Numbered from the stretch's first letter, positions 27,655 to 36,890 are shown. The stretch is 64,000 nucleotides of DNA from Mucilaginibacter sp. (GCF_028288225.1 NZ_JAQBOC010000094.1:1-64000), one strand, 5' to 3'. Notes: generated by a model not told the origin, from the sequence alone. Made by a program: numbers and translations.

Positions 27655-28092
27655 AATGTTTAAATATTTGAGTTTAATAATTGATTGGTTTTAAATTGGG
27701 ACACAGCATTAAAAGCTATAGTAACAGGTTTAGCCGGATGGCAAATAAGTACTGACTCGTTTTTTATCCGCGACGTTTTTATACAGCACAAATGCTTGTA
27801 CAGAAACATATTTAAACAACACACCGGATGCTTGATACATTCTCATGACACAATAAGATTTGGAAGTTGGTTGGTTTATAATTTGTCAATTGCCCAGCTT
27901 ACTATTAAGCCTCGGGTAATTGACAAATCAAAGAGAGGATATAAAACACGCAGGTGCTAATTTCAAAATCAAAATATAAAGAAAAATAAAGCCACGTCAA
28001 TTATAAATAATTGATTTACAGGTAATTAAATTATAAATAAATTGATTGAAATATAAACACTGTATAACCTTTTATAAACAGGTATAAAGCGT
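27655..28092. other. Intergenic region upstream of susC-like gene
   Basis: The 438 bp separate the SusR-like gene from susC-like. No convincing gene is present. It contains a large hairpin (27881-27928) and AT-rich sequence near the regulator end. A weak promoter-like pair on the minus strand (TTTG at 27742-27745, TAGCTTTT at 27711-27718) has a long 23-nt spacer, so I do not call it. The susC promoter and regulator-binding site should lie here. Confidence 0.5.
27881..27928. repeat. Long hairpin / inverted repeat in the susC leader region
   Basis: Arms of 15 nt (ATTTGTCAATTGCCC and GGGTAATTGACAAAT) pair with one mismatch. A second inner stem GCTTA/TAAGC closes on the loop CTAT. There is no T-tract on either side. 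It may be a regulator-binding palindrome, an RNA structure in a long susC leader, or a mobile palindrome. Confidence 0.75.
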
Positions 28093-29697
28093 TTATATAG
28101 CTTTTATTGCCATAATTGTAGCTTCAAATTCGTCATTTGTGATAAGCGACTTAGCTTTTATGCGGGCTTTGTAATTGTAGATGGTATTAACAGAGTACTC
28201 CAGTATGTGCGCAATTTTTTCAGTGTCGCTGATCCCAAGCCTTATTAAGGCGAAGATCCGTAAGTCGGTATTCAGCAACTGATTGGGTAATAGCTTAACA
28301 TGGTTCTCTTCGCTAAAAAGAGCATTGTATCCGGTAACAAAATTGGGGAAGATCTTTAAAAAAGCTTTATCAAAATTTATAAACAACTCTTCGCGCTCCT
28401 TGGTTAAGTTTATGTTGTTTACAATTATACCAATATCATCATATCGTTTGGTGGTTAGCTTGTTGTCGACAGACCGTTTAAAGCGTTCCAGCTTATTTAT
28501 ATATTCTGATATCAGGTTAAAGTAATAACCTATATATTCTTCCTTTATCTTATTCGCTTCGTTTAACTGGTTAATACTTTCTTGCAGGTTATGATTTGTC
28601 TCTAATATTACTTTATCAGCCAATCTTAGCTTTCGCAGTTGTTTGTAAATAATTACAGCAAACACTACTACAATAATAGCCAAAACTGTAAGTGAGGATG
28701 CATAAAAGAACAATACACGCCGCTGTTCCTCTACATGATTTATCCTTTCGCTTGCAATAACAGGTAAAATTGCACTAACCTGGATTTTACGCTGCCTGGC
28801 GCCATAAGCAATAGCATCTTCCAGTGCCTGTTTAATATACACATAAGCATTTTCAACATCACCATTTTTGTGCAGCAATTGGGCCAGGGTGGTCATTGCG
28901 GCAGCTTCTTTGGTTGATGACCTTATATCAGCTATTGCAGCAGAAATCAGCAGATCAATTGCACTATCCGGTTCTTTATTCCTGATATAAATATCGCCAA
29001 GGGTTGAAGCCGTTACAGCAAACTGATGATCTGTTAGTTTATAATTTTTTATAAGTTTTTTTAAATTGATGATGGCCTGCGGCGTATTGCCCGTTTTAAT
29101 ATATTTTAAACCTATATAATAAATATATTCAAAGGAATTTGGTTTACATAACGCTGTAGCCGAATCGATATATTTCCCTGCTTTTACATTATAAATAAGG
29201 GTATAGTAATTGTCTTTATCAAAATCGGCGAGATCATAATAGGTGCGGGCTGTTAAAAAATAATATTCCTTACGGGATTCATCATCCAAAAATTTAACAT
29301 TTACAGTTTTTAACGTGTCAAAGGTTTCTTTAAACATCCCGGATGAAAGTAAAATAAACCCAAATTTTATGCGGCTGTAAGCAATTTTTACCGGGTCTTT
29401 TAGCGCGTCGCCTGTTTGCTGAAGTTTTTGTGCGTAATGAAAGGCCTTATCATAATTAAATGATTTATACTCTTCATATAGCTCCAAATAAATATTGTAT
29501 TTAAAATTCAGATCGGGATTAACGGCATTATTTAAGTCCTGTTGTAATTTTTCAATCCGGGCTAATTTTCCGGCATCATAATCCTTCTTTTTCTCGAGTG
29601 TGTTATTAAGCTTAATTAAAAGACTATCATGACCCTGGCTGGAGAACGCTGAATGAAACAAAAATAAAAACGGAACTAAAACTAAGATTCGTTTCAT
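28093..29697 (-). CDS. SusR-like membrane-bound transcriptional regulator (TPR, TM, C-terminal HTH)
   Basis: A 534-residue protein: signal peptide, periplasmic TPR-like helices (about 30-310), one membrane helix near 328-350 (YASSLTVLAIIVVVFAVII), a cytoplasmic helical linker and a C-terminal LuxR-like helix-turn-helix (RLGISDTEKIAHILEYSVNTIYNY). This layout matches SusR of the Bacteroides starch system. It lies directly upstream of susC-like on the same strand, so it most likely senses a sugar in the periplasm and activates this locus. Homology to SusR is from recognition, not a search. Confidence 0.82.
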   Translation of the reverse strand: MKRILVLVPFLFLFHSAFSSQGHDSLLIKLNNTLEKKKDYDAGKLARIEKLQQDLNNAVNPDLNFKYNIYLELYEEYKSFNYDKAFHYAQKLQQTGDALKDPVKIAYSRIKFGFILLSSGMFKETFDTLKTVNVKFLDDESRKEYYFLTARTYYDLADFDKDNYYTLIYNVKAGKYIDSATALCKPNSFEYIYYIGLKYIKTGNTPQAIINLKKLIKNYKLTDHQFAVTASTLGDIYIRNKEPDSAIDLLISAAIADIRSSTKEAAAMTTLAQLLHKNGDVENAYVYIKQALEDAIAYGARQRKIQVSAILPVIASERINHVEEQRRVLFFYASSLTVLAIIVVVFAVIIYKQLRKLRLADKVILETNHNLQESINQLNEANKIKEEYIGYYFNLISEYINKLERFKRSVDNKLTTKRYDDIGIIVNNINLTKEREELFINFDKAFLKIFPNFVTGYNALFSEENHVKLLPNQLLNTDLRIFALIRLGISDTEKIAHILEYSVNTIYNYKARIKAKSLITNDEFEATIMAIKAI

Positions 29698-29862
29698 GTA
29701 CGGGTATTATAATTGGGTAAGGTTCTTATAGCAAAGCAATTTAGTTAATAAGGTAGTATTAGCTATGTATTTTTAGCCATTATAGTTTATTTAGTCATTA
29801 TAGATTACCTTATAAAATTATAAAAAATATTCAATCATAAATCACTGACCATCAATTTATCT

Positions 29863-30591
29863 TTATTTCAACTGCAGGTATAATATTGCTGCAATAGCGC
29901 CACCTGCAATGGGGCCCAAAACTGGGATCCAGGCATATCGCCAGTCACTGGTACCTTTATTTTTAATAGGGAAAATAAAATGCACTATCCTGGGACCAAG
30001 GTCGCGGGCCGGATTAATGGCATAACCTGTAGTGCCCCCCAGCGATAAGCCAATTACCCACACCAGGAAAGCTACGGGCAGCGCACCAACAGACCCTAAG
30101 CCTATTGGTGTTTTACTTGGGGTAATCTGTGCTCCTGATATATAGAAAACAGTAAATATCAATACAAATGCCCCAATTATCTCACTGGCAATATTTGAAA
30201 CATAATTACGAATTGCCGGGCCGGTACAAAAGATGGCTAAAATAGCATCGGGTTTGTTGGTTTTTTTAAAGTGATCGTAATACATTATCCAAACCAAAAA
30301 TGCGCCCAAAAATGCACCCAGCATTTGGGCTAAAATATAACTCAATACATTTCCCCATGCAAATTTACCTGCAATAGCAAGCCCTATGGTAACTGCCGGA
30401 TTTAAATGCGCACCGCTATATGGCCCCGCAACAACTACGCCTACAAAAACAGCAAGCCCCCAGGCGGTGGTGATAACCATCCAGCCGCCATTATTACCTT
30501 TGGTATCATTTAGTAAAACATTAGCAACTACGCCATCGCCTAATAATATCAATAACATGGTGCCGATCAGTTCGGCCATAAATGGTGACAT
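29863..30591 (-). CDS. glpF: Glycerol facilitator (aquaglyceroporin, MIP family)
   Basis: A 242-residue channel with six membrane helices and two NPA boxes: GAHLNPAVTIG and GYAINPARDLGPR. The Asp after the second NPA-Arg is typical of glycerol-conducting members. I start it at the ATG at 30591 (MSPFMAEL). The longer frame to 30630 reads into a palindromic repeat and is probably not translated. It is the last gene of the glpD-glpK-glpF operon and lets glycerol enter the cell. Confidence 0.93.
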   Translation of the reverse strand: MSPFMAELIGTMLLILLGDGVVANVLLNDTKGNNGGWMVITTAWGLAVFVGVVVAGPYSGAHLNPAVTIGLAIAGKFAWGNVLSYILAQMLGAFLGAFLVWIMYYDHFKKTNKPDAILAIFCTGPAIRNYVSNIASEIIGAFVLIFTVFYISGAQITPSKTPIGLGSVGALPVAFLVWVIGLSLGGTTGYAINPARDLGPRIVHFIFPIKNKGTSDWRYAWIPVLGPIAGGAIAAILYLQLK

Positions 30592-30615
30592 TTTGATTTT
30601 TGGTTTAAGATGATT

Positions 30616-30715
30616 CTCGTGAAGACGCAATACTTTGCGTCTTTGTTAGTATTATAATTTACACATTGGTATTTCCAGAGACGCAAAGACACGCAAAGTA
30701 TTGCGTCTCTACGAG
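30616..30715. repeat. Palindromic repeat between glpK and glpF
   Basis: Two arms of about 30 nt (from CTCGTGAAGACGCAATAC, and its complement ending GTCTCTACGAG) flank a 38-nt AT-rich spacer. Each arm is itself a small hairpin (AGACGCAA-TACT-TTGCGTCT). The right end overlaps the glpK stop codon and the left end stops 24 nt before the glpF start. This is the look of a REP/MITE-type element. Confidence 0.9.
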
Positions 30716-32220
30716 TTTGACGACCAGCTTTGTGTTGCAGCAACGGCTCTTTTCCATCCGTCCATTGCTTCCTGTACAACAGCTGCATCTTTAACAGGAA
30801 TAAAATCCCGCTCCGACTGCCATTGTTGTTGGATTTCTTCAACATTGTTCCAGTAGCCCACAGCCAAGCCTGCTAAATAAGCAGCGCCAAGCGCAGTTGT
30901 TTCAACAATCTGTGGTCTTATTACTTTACAATTAAGCAGATCCGCCTGGAATTGCATCAGTAAGTTATTGGCCGTTGCGCCGCCATCAACTCTTAATTCT
31001 TTTATTTTTAAACCGGCATCTGCCTCCATTGCTTTTAAAACATCAACCGTTTGGTAAGCAATTGCTTCAATTGCAGCACGCGCAATGTGGCCCGCTGTTG
31101 TGCCCCGGGTAATCCCAACTATAGTGCCCCTGGCATCAGGTTCCCAATAAGGAGCACCCAAACCTGCAAAAGCAGGGACAAAATATACGCCGCCGGTGTC
31201 GCTTACACTTAAAGCAAGTTTTTCAACGTCTGCTGAGGTTTTGATCACTCCCAGCCCATCGCGCAGCCATTGTACTACTGCACCGCCTATAAATATGCTG
31301 CCCTCAAATGCGTACTGAATTTTTCCGTTTATTTTCCAGGCAATAGTTGTCAGCAAATTATTTTTTGATTCGATAAACGTCCCGCCAATGTTCATCAGCA
31401 TAAAACACCCTGTGCCATAAGTGTTTTTAACCATAGCCTTATCGATACACATTTGTCCGAATAAAGCGGCTTGCTGATCCCCGGCGATACCGGCTATAGG
31501 TACTTTTGATGCAAAAATGGTAGTATCAGTTTCACCATAAACTTCACTTGATTGCTTTACTTCGGGCAGCATGCTTGCGGGGATACCGAATATTTTCAAC
31601 AATTCATCATCCCACTGCTGTGTGCGGATATTATAAAGCATCGTACGGCTGGCATTGGTAACATCAGTAACGTGTACTTTGCCGCGGGTAAACTTCCAGA
31701 TCAGCCAGCTATCAACAGTGCCGAAAGCAAGTTTTCCATTATTTGCTAATTCTTTGGCCCCATCAACATTATTTAAGATCCAGTTTATTTTAGAGGCAGA
31801 AAAATAGGAGTCGATTATTAAACCTGTCTTTGAGCGGATCAAATCGGTATGACCTTCATTTTTCAGTTGGCTGCAATACTCTGATGTCCGTCTGTCCTGC
31901 CAAACTATGGCATTATAAACCGGCATACCTGTTTCCCGGTTCCACACTATTGTGGTTTCACGCTGATTTGTAATGCCGACTGCCCTGATGCTTTTGCCGT
32001 TAATACCCATTTTGGTGGTAGCTTCAGCAGCAACACCCGCCTGGGTCGACCAAATTTCATTCGGGTCATGCTCCACCCATCCGGGCTGAGGAAAGATCTG
32101 TGTAAATTCCTTTTGGGCAACAGACCGAATCTGCCCGTTGTGATCAAAAATAATAGCCCGAGAACTGGTTGTGCCCTGATCTAAAGCTAAAATGTATCTT
32201 TCTTCCATTGTGTTGTTCAT
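30709..32220 (-). CDS. glpK: Glycerol kinase
   Basis: A 503-residue FGGY-family kinase converting glycerol to glycerol-3-phosphate. The start ALDQGTTSSRAIIFD is the phosphate-binding loop; YGTGCFMLMNIG and VDGGATANNLLMQFQ are family signatures. It stands between glpD and glpF, all on the minus strand. The stop codon (TAG, 30709-30711) lies inside the palindromic repeat at 30616-30715, so the last residues (SNS) are encoded by or beside the repeat. Confidence 0.97.
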   Translation of the reverse strand: MNNTMEERYILALDQGTTSSRAIIFDHNGQIRSVAQKEFTQIFPQPGWVEHDPNEIWSTQAGVAAEATTKMGINGKSIRAVGITNQRETTIVWNRETGMPVYNAIVWQDRRTSEYCSQLKNEGHTDLIRSKTGLIIDSYFSASKINWILNNVDGAKELANNGKLAFGTVDSWLIWKFTRGKVHVTDVTNASRTMLYNIRTQQWDDELLKIFGIPASMLPEVKQSSEVYGETDTTIFASKVPIAGIAGDQQAALFGQMCIDKAMVKNTYGTGCFMLMNIGGTFIESKNNLLTTIAWKINGKIQYAFEGSIFIGGAVVQWLRDGLGVIKTSADVEKLALSVSDTGGVYFVPAFAGLGAPYWEPDARGTIVGITRGTTAGHIARAAIEAIAYQTVDVLKAMEADAGLKIKELRVDGGATANNLLMQFQADLLNCKVIRPQIVETTALGAAYLAGLAVGYWNNVEEIQQQWQSERDFIPVKDAAVVQEAMDGWKRAVAATQSWSSNS

Positions 32221-32318
32221 AGTTCATGGATCATAGTTGATAGATAAAAGTATGGGATACAGTTAACGGTAACTAAGTACATGAAGATTGGTTATAATTG
32301 GTTGGGTTAAAATACAAA

Positions 32319-33899
32319 TTAACTGTGAACAATTAATAAATATCCCTTAGCTATATTATTAAAATCAGCAATCTCTGCTTTTTCCCATTCGTTATCCCTG
32401 TTCAACTCTTTCGCCATCAATTTTGCGACCAAAGGCGCAGTATCAATAGCCGCTTTCGCATCCAAAAAAAGCATCCTTACCCTGCGGGCCAATACATCTT
32501 CAACTGTGCGTGCCATTTCGTGCCTTACGGCCCAAATCACTTCTGCCAGGATATACTCCATCCGTGGATGCAACTTCTCTCCCCACTCCTCCTTTTCTTT
32601 GATCAGGGCGAGCAAATCTTCCTTGTCGCTTCCATAAACATACAGATGATCATTGCGGTCAACATCCTTTTTATTGCCGTGTATTGACAGTCCCTTTGTT
32701 GTATTGGCACTGGGTTGCAGTCCAGCAGTTTCAATGACTTTATCAACCGTATCCTGGGCCATCCGGCGATAAGTTGTCCATTTACCCCCCGTTATAGTGA
32801 TAAGCCCTGATGCAGAAACTATAAGCTTATGGCTACGAGATATTTCTTTTGTTTTAGCCGACCCTTCCTGTGGTGCAGCAAGCGGACGCAAGCCTGCAAA
32901 TATGCTAAGGATATCCTTTCGTTCAGGTGCGCGGGTTAAATACTTACCAACCGTCCTCATCACAAAATCTATCTCTTCTTCTAGCGCTATGGGTTCAAGC
33001 CTGTGTTCATTTAATGGTGTATCCGTGGTGCCGATCAAAAGCTTTCCATGCCATGGCACAACAAAAAGCACCCTGCCATCATCTGTTTTGGGGATCATAA
33101 TGGCATCATCACCTGGCATAAATGAGCTATCGACTACAATATGTATGCCCTGGCTCGATCTTACAAGTGGCTTTTTATGAGGTTCATCTTTTTGAAGAAG
33201 GTCATCAACGAACACCCCTGTGGCATTAATTACAGCTTTACTTTTAAGCTGATAAACTAATCCCGACTCCAGGTCTTTAGCTGTAACCCCGGCAATTTTT
33301 TTATCCTCTTTAAGCAAGCCTGTTACCCGGAAATAGTTTAACACTGTGGCACCTTGCTCCAAGCATGTTTGGGCAAGATTTATGGCAAGCCGGGAATCAT
33401 CAAACTGGCCATCATGATAAACTACACCGCCATATAGTTTTTTTTGCAGGATGCCGGGAAGCCTGCTAGTAGTTTCTTTTTTTGAAATATGTTTTGACCG
33501 CCCGAAACTTAGTTTACCTGCAAGCAGATCATAAATGGTTAACCCAATGGTATAAAATGCACCGCTCCACCATTCATAGTTGGGGATGATAAAGGATTCA
33601 TTTTTTACAAGGTGCGCTGCATTTTTTAAAAGCAACCCGCGTTCGTATAATGCCTCTCTTACCAGGCCGATATTTCCCTGGGCCAGATAACGGACTCCAC
33701 CATGAACAAGTTTTGTACTGCGGCTGGATGTCCCCTTCGCAAAATCGACCTGTTCAAGTAATAATGTTTTATACCCACGCGAAGCAGCGTCAAGCGCCGT
33801 GCCTAAACCTGTAGCGCCACCACCAACAACTATTACGTCCCATATTTTGTCCGGATCAGTAATAGCTTCAACTAATTTTTCACGTTCAGTATTAACCAC
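32319..33899 (-). CDS. glpD: Glycerol-3-phosphate dehydrogenase, FAD-dependent
   Basis: A 526-residue enzyme that oxidises glycerol-3-phosphate to dihydroxyacetone phosphate and feeds electrons to quinone. The FAD Rossmann motif is VIVVGGGATGLGTALDAA near residue 22; SSRSTKLVHGGVRYL and the ITGGKWTTYRRMAQDT block are typical of GlpD. The frame begins with GTG at 33899 with no upstream ATG. A TAnnTTTG box at 33931-33938 places the transcript start about 25 nt before it, supporting this start. Confidence 0.96.
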   Translation of the reverse strand: MVNTEREKLVEAITDPDKIWDVIVVGGGATGLGTALDAASRGYKTLLLEQVDFAKGTSSRSTKLVHGGVRYLAQGNIGLVREALYERGLLLKNAAHLVKNESFIIPNYEWWSGAFYTIGLTIYDLLAGKLSFGRSKHISKKETTSRLPGILQKKLYGGVVYHDGQFDDSRLAINLAQTCLEQGATVLNYFRVTGLLKEDKKIAGVTAKDLESGLVYQLKSKAVINATGVFVDDLLQKDEPHKKPLVRSSQGIHIVVDSSFMPGDDAIMIPKTDDGRVLFVVPWHGKLLIGTTDTPLNEHRLEPIALEEEIDFVMRTVGKYLTRAPERKDILSIFAGLRPLAAPQEGSAKTKEISRSHKLIVSASGLITITGGKWTTYRRMAQDTVDKVIETAGLQPSANTTKGLSIHGNKKDVDRNDHLYVYGSDKEDLLALIKEKEEWGEKLHPRMEYILAEVIWAVRHEMARTVEDVLARRVRMLFLDAKAAIDTAPLVAKLMAKELNRDNEWEKAEIADFNNIAKGYLLIVHS

Positions 33900-33930
33900 A
33901 ATTTTTATATCAGGTTGGATTGGTTAAGTT

Positions 33931-33938
33931 CAAATCTA
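33931..33938 (-). promoter_or_regulatory. Predicted -7 box of the glp operon
   Basis: TAGATTTG on the minus strand matches TAnnTTTG exactly. The -33 TTTG partner is not clear, so support is partial. Position about 31 nt before the glpD GTG start is suitable. Confidence 0.45.
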
Positions 33939-34018
33939 AAAATAAGAATTGCATTATTAAATATAGATGATAATAGTAACAGTTAATTAACTAAAATTCA
34001 ATGTATATACTAGTGTCG

Positions 34019-34110
34019 TGTCAATCATGAATTGACGCTTAGTCTTGAGTCGAAAGTCTTGAGTTCTAAGTCAGAAAAAGACAAAATTTGATTTAAGACT
34101 GTTGACTTAA
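34019..34110. repeat. Low-complexity intergenic repeats
   Basis: A short hairpin (GTCAAT...ATTGAC, 34019-34035) is followed by direct repeats of TCTTGAGT and related TAAGTC/TAAGAC words. This is decayed repeat sequence in front of the truncated HigA-like gene. Confidence 0.5.
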
Positions 34111-34188
34111 CACTAGGGATAAAGCTATAATAAATAAAAACATTAGCTTAAGCGTTAAATGCACGAGAGGAGAGAATAAAAAAGACTC

Positions 34189-34371
34189 ATGGAAAAGCTA
34201 CCTAATATACACCCTTGGGAAATATTACAGGAAGAATTCTTAATTCCTCTAAATATAACTCCTTATAGATTGGCTAAAGAAACCAAGATTCCTCAAACCC
34301 GCGTTTCCGAAATAATTAAAGGAAATCGCGGGATCACTGCTGATACTGTGCTGAGGCTGAGAAGGGCTTAA
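34189..34371 (+). pseudogene. HigA-like antitoxin, C-terminally truncated
   Basis: The 60-residue frame has the HigA/XRE helix-turn-helix (PYRLAKETKIPQTRVSEIIK, then GNRGITADTVLRL). HigA proteins usually continue for 30-40 more residues (RLARFFGTSPEFW-like); here the frame stops after RLRRA. No HigB toxin frame is visible upstream. Repeats lie on both sides. It is best read as the remnant of a toxin-antitoxin locus, though a short functional DNA-binding protein is possible. Confidence 0.7.
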
Positions 34372-34417
34372 ACCCATTCTAAATTCCGAAATCGAAATTC
34401 CGACTTCCGAAATCAAA

Positions 34418-35314
34418 TCACTCCACTCCTTTCACGTTCATCTTCAAAGTATAAATAGCTTTCGATGCTGTTATAAATAAAACATCTTTATTTACGCCGC
34501 CAAAGCATAAATTGGCTGTCCAGGGTTCGGGGATGGGGATATGACCGATCTTTTTACCTTGCGGATTATAAATAGAAACCCCATTACCACTTATATATAA
34601 ATTGCCCCTTTCATCAAGAGTAATTCCGTCACCGCCCTGTTCTGTAAATAATTCGCGGTTACTTAGTTTACCATCTTTTTCGACGGTGAACTTATACATT
34701 TTATTATCGCCTATATCGGCAACGTACAGGTATTTACCATCGCGTGTGCCAACAATGCCATTGGGTTGTTTAAAGCTGGCATCAACAATTATGGGTTGCT
34801 TTTTGCCTTTTGGCAGATAGTAAACTTTTTGCCCGTCAAGATCAGGCTTTTTCCTTGTCCAGTAATCCCGCTGATAGTAAGGGTCTGTCATGTATATACC
34901 TCCTTTAGCATCAATCCAAATATCATTCGGTCCGTTCATTAAATGGCCGCCTAAATCGGTCAGTAAAACTTTAATTTTTTTATCCGGGCTGATAGACCAG
35001 AGCTGGTTGTGCTCATCGGCACAAGTAATCAGGTTTCCTTTTTTATCAAAATAAGTACCGTTTGATCTTCCGGCGCTATCTAAAAATAGTGACAATTTTC
35101 CATCCGTACTATATTCCCAGATCTTGTTATTTGGCTGATCAGTAAAAAACACATTGCCTTTTTTATCAACCGATGCACCTTCGGTAAAGCTGAACTGTTT
35201 GGATATTAGCTGTGGTTTTGATAAGGTATCGTATAAAGCTGTTTCCTGTCCAAATACATTGATTGAGCTAATCAGTAATAAAACTGAAGCTGATATTTTA
35301 AAAATGCTTTTCAT
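34418..35314 (-). CDS. SMP-30/gluconolactonase-like periplasmic beta-propeller
   Basis: A 298-residue protein with a signal peptide (MKSIFKISASVLLLISS...FGQ). The six-bladed propeller pattern of the SMP-30/gluconolactonase family is seen in FTEGASVDKKGNVFFTDQP, GPNDIWIDAKGGIYMTDP and PNGIVGTRDGKYLYVADIG. It would hydrolyse a sugar lactone in the periplasm. I start at the ATG at 35314; the longer frame uses a TTG inside the fucosidase gene. It lies 4 nt after GH29, so the two are cotranscribed. Confidence 0.88.
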   Translation of the reverse strand: MKSIFKISASVLLLISSINVFGQETALYDTLSKPQLISKQFSFTEGASVDKKGNVFFTDQPNNKIWEYSTDGKLSLFLDSAGRSNGTYFDKKGNLITCADEHNQLWSISPDKKIKVLLTDLGGHLMNGPNDIWIDAKGGIYMTDPYYQRDYWTRKKPDLDGQKVYYLPKGKKQPIIVDASFKQPNGIVGTRDGKYLYVADIGDNKMYKFTVEKDGKLSNRELFTEQGGDGITLDERGNLYISGNGVSIYNPQGKKIGHIPIPEPWTANLCFGGVNKDVLFITASKAIYTLKMNVKGVE

Positions 35315-35318
35315 AGTC

Positions 35319-36809
35319 TTAAATTTTATTGGCTTCTTTATACAATCCAAAATCGCTCAACGCAATACAAACGGCAGCTTTGGTTATTCTTAATCTAACC
35401 TTATTTGCTGTAATATCTCCTGGTAAGCGGATAAGCCTGTTTCCTCCAATACTTGTAGCAGATGCAATTTGCTGCCATTTTCCATCTTGCCATGCATCAA
35501 TTGCAACCGCATCAATACGCTGTCCAAGTTTAATATTTTCCCGTAGCCTAATAACGTTGAATGTTTTATTTTGATGCAGATCCAAAGTTAGCTCCGTTGT
35601 TTTTATTTTGTCATCGGTAGCCCAATAACTGTAGCGGTCGTTATCCAGCAGGTTTGCAGCACCAAATTTCACTTTATTTCCTCCCCTTGTATTACTGGCC
35701 TTTAGTGTTGCACCTTTAGCGAGGTTAACAGCAAACGTTTGTTTTAAAATTTGGCCGAATTGCTTTAATGAGTTAACGTCATTTTCAAATAGCAACCCGC
35801 GCCTGTCAGGAGATAACCCCAAATCAAGGCAGGCTCCTCTTCCAACGCTTTGATAATAAAGGCTCATCAATGTATCCGGTGATTTCACCTTTTCATCCTG
35901 ATCCTTATGATAAAACCATCCCGGGCGCAAAGACACATCACATTCGGCGGGTATCCAGTATTTGCCATCCCTGTGGCCTTCGGTTCCTTCATAATCTTTT
36001 GTATAGCCATTTCCCGGCTCTTTACCTTCATCAGGCGCATGCGGTGTGTAGGTGGCCCAGCAGGTTTCACCGGCATGTCCCTTTTCATTGCCAACCCATC
36101 GCACATCGGGGCCAACATCACCAAATAAAACAGCATTTGGCTGCATTCTGCGCGGAATTGCCCAGGTATCTTTCCATCCGTAATAAGTTGAGCGGTCAAT
36201 TTTCCGTACTTCCTTAGCTCCACCATAATAACCATCTCCTCCGTTTGCGCCATCAAACCACGATATAAATACAGGCCCATAATGGGAATATAGTTCTTCG
36301 AGTTGTTTGCGGTAAACTTCTGTTACATATTCGGGTTTGCCATAAAGAGCACTGTTCCTGTCCCATGGCGAGCAGTAGACTCCCATTTTCATACCCAGTT
36401 TGTTACAGGCATCCCGGTACTCCTGTAAAATATCGCCTTTCCCATTTTTGTATGAACTTTTAGATATATTATGCTCAGTTGTTTTAGTAGGCCACAGGCA
36501 AAAGCCATCATGATGTTTAGCTACTACCACAATACCTTTAAAGCCGCCTGCTTTTGCTGCTCCAACAATCTGCATAGCATCAAATTGAACCGGGTTAAAA
36601 ATTCCGGGTTCTTCATCACCAAATCCCCACTCCTTATCGGTATAAGTATCCGGCCCGAAATGGATTATACAATACATCTCCGTTTCCTGCCAGTTTAGCT
36701 GGCCTTTTGTAGGTAACGGGCCGTATGGTCTTGGTGCAGGCTGACTAAAAGCAAGGCTGCAGATCAATAAAAAAGCGGGTAAAAATAGTTTCTTCATCGA
36801 TAGATTCAT
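35319..36809 (-). CDS. GH29 alpha-L-fucosidase with C-terminal discoidin-like domain
   Basis: A 496-residue secreted enzyme with signal peptide (MKKLFLPAFLLICSLAFSQ, likely from the second ATG at 36797). The catalytic barrel shows YCIIHFGPDTYTDKEWGFGDE, AKHHDGFCLWPT and FISWFDGANG, the last with the nucleophile Asp of GH29. Residues about 365-494 form an F5/8-type (discoidin) sugar-binding module (SYWATDDKIKTTELTLDL). It probably releases fucose from glycans and is paired with the SMP-30-like lactonase downstream. Confidence 0.92.
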   Translation of the reverse strand: MNLSMKKLFLPAFLLICSLAFSQPAPRPYGPLPTKGQLNWQETEMYCIIHFGPDTYTDKEWGFGDEEPGIFNPVQFDAMQIVGAAKAGGFKGIVVVAKHHDGFCLWPTKTTEHNISKSSYKNGKGDILQEYRDACNKLGMKMGVYCSPWDRNSALYGKPEYVTEVYRKQLEELYSHYGPVFISWFDGANGGDGYYGGAKEVRKIDRSTYYGWKDTWAIPRRMQPNAVLFGDVGPDVRWVGNEKGHAGETCWATYTPHAPDEGKEPGNGYTKDYEGTEGHRDGKYWIPAECDVSLRPGWFYHKDQDEKVKSPDTLMSLYYQSVGRGACLDLGLSPDRRGLLFENDVNSLKQFGQILKQTFAVNLAKGATLKASNTRGGNKVKFGAANLLDNDRYSYWATDDKIKTTELTLDLHQNKTFNVIRLRENIKLGQRIDAVAIDAWQDGKWQQIASATSIGGNRLIRLPGDITANKVRLRITKAAVCIALSDFGLYKEANKI

Positions 36810-36890
36810 TTTCCGAATAGGTTATAATGGTTTTGCTAATGTAATTGTTTCGCCGATATCTGGAGTAAAAATTTAAATTTACCATCAATT

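Noticed and set aside
27685..27960. 91-codon plus-strand frame between susC-like and SusR-like genes
   Set aside because: It reads through the large hairpin, has no family features and lies where the susC promoter region is expected.
30592..30630. N-terminal extension of glpF
   Set aside because: The extra codons reach into the palindromic repeat and the MIP family begins at MSPFMAEL.
34373..34417. CRISPR-like short repeats (TTCCGAAAT words)
   Set aside because: Units are irregular, without constant spacers, and the same words are dispersed between other genes.
35870..36280. Long frames on both strands inside the GH29 gene
   Set aside because: They overlap a well-supported fucosidase and show no independent features.
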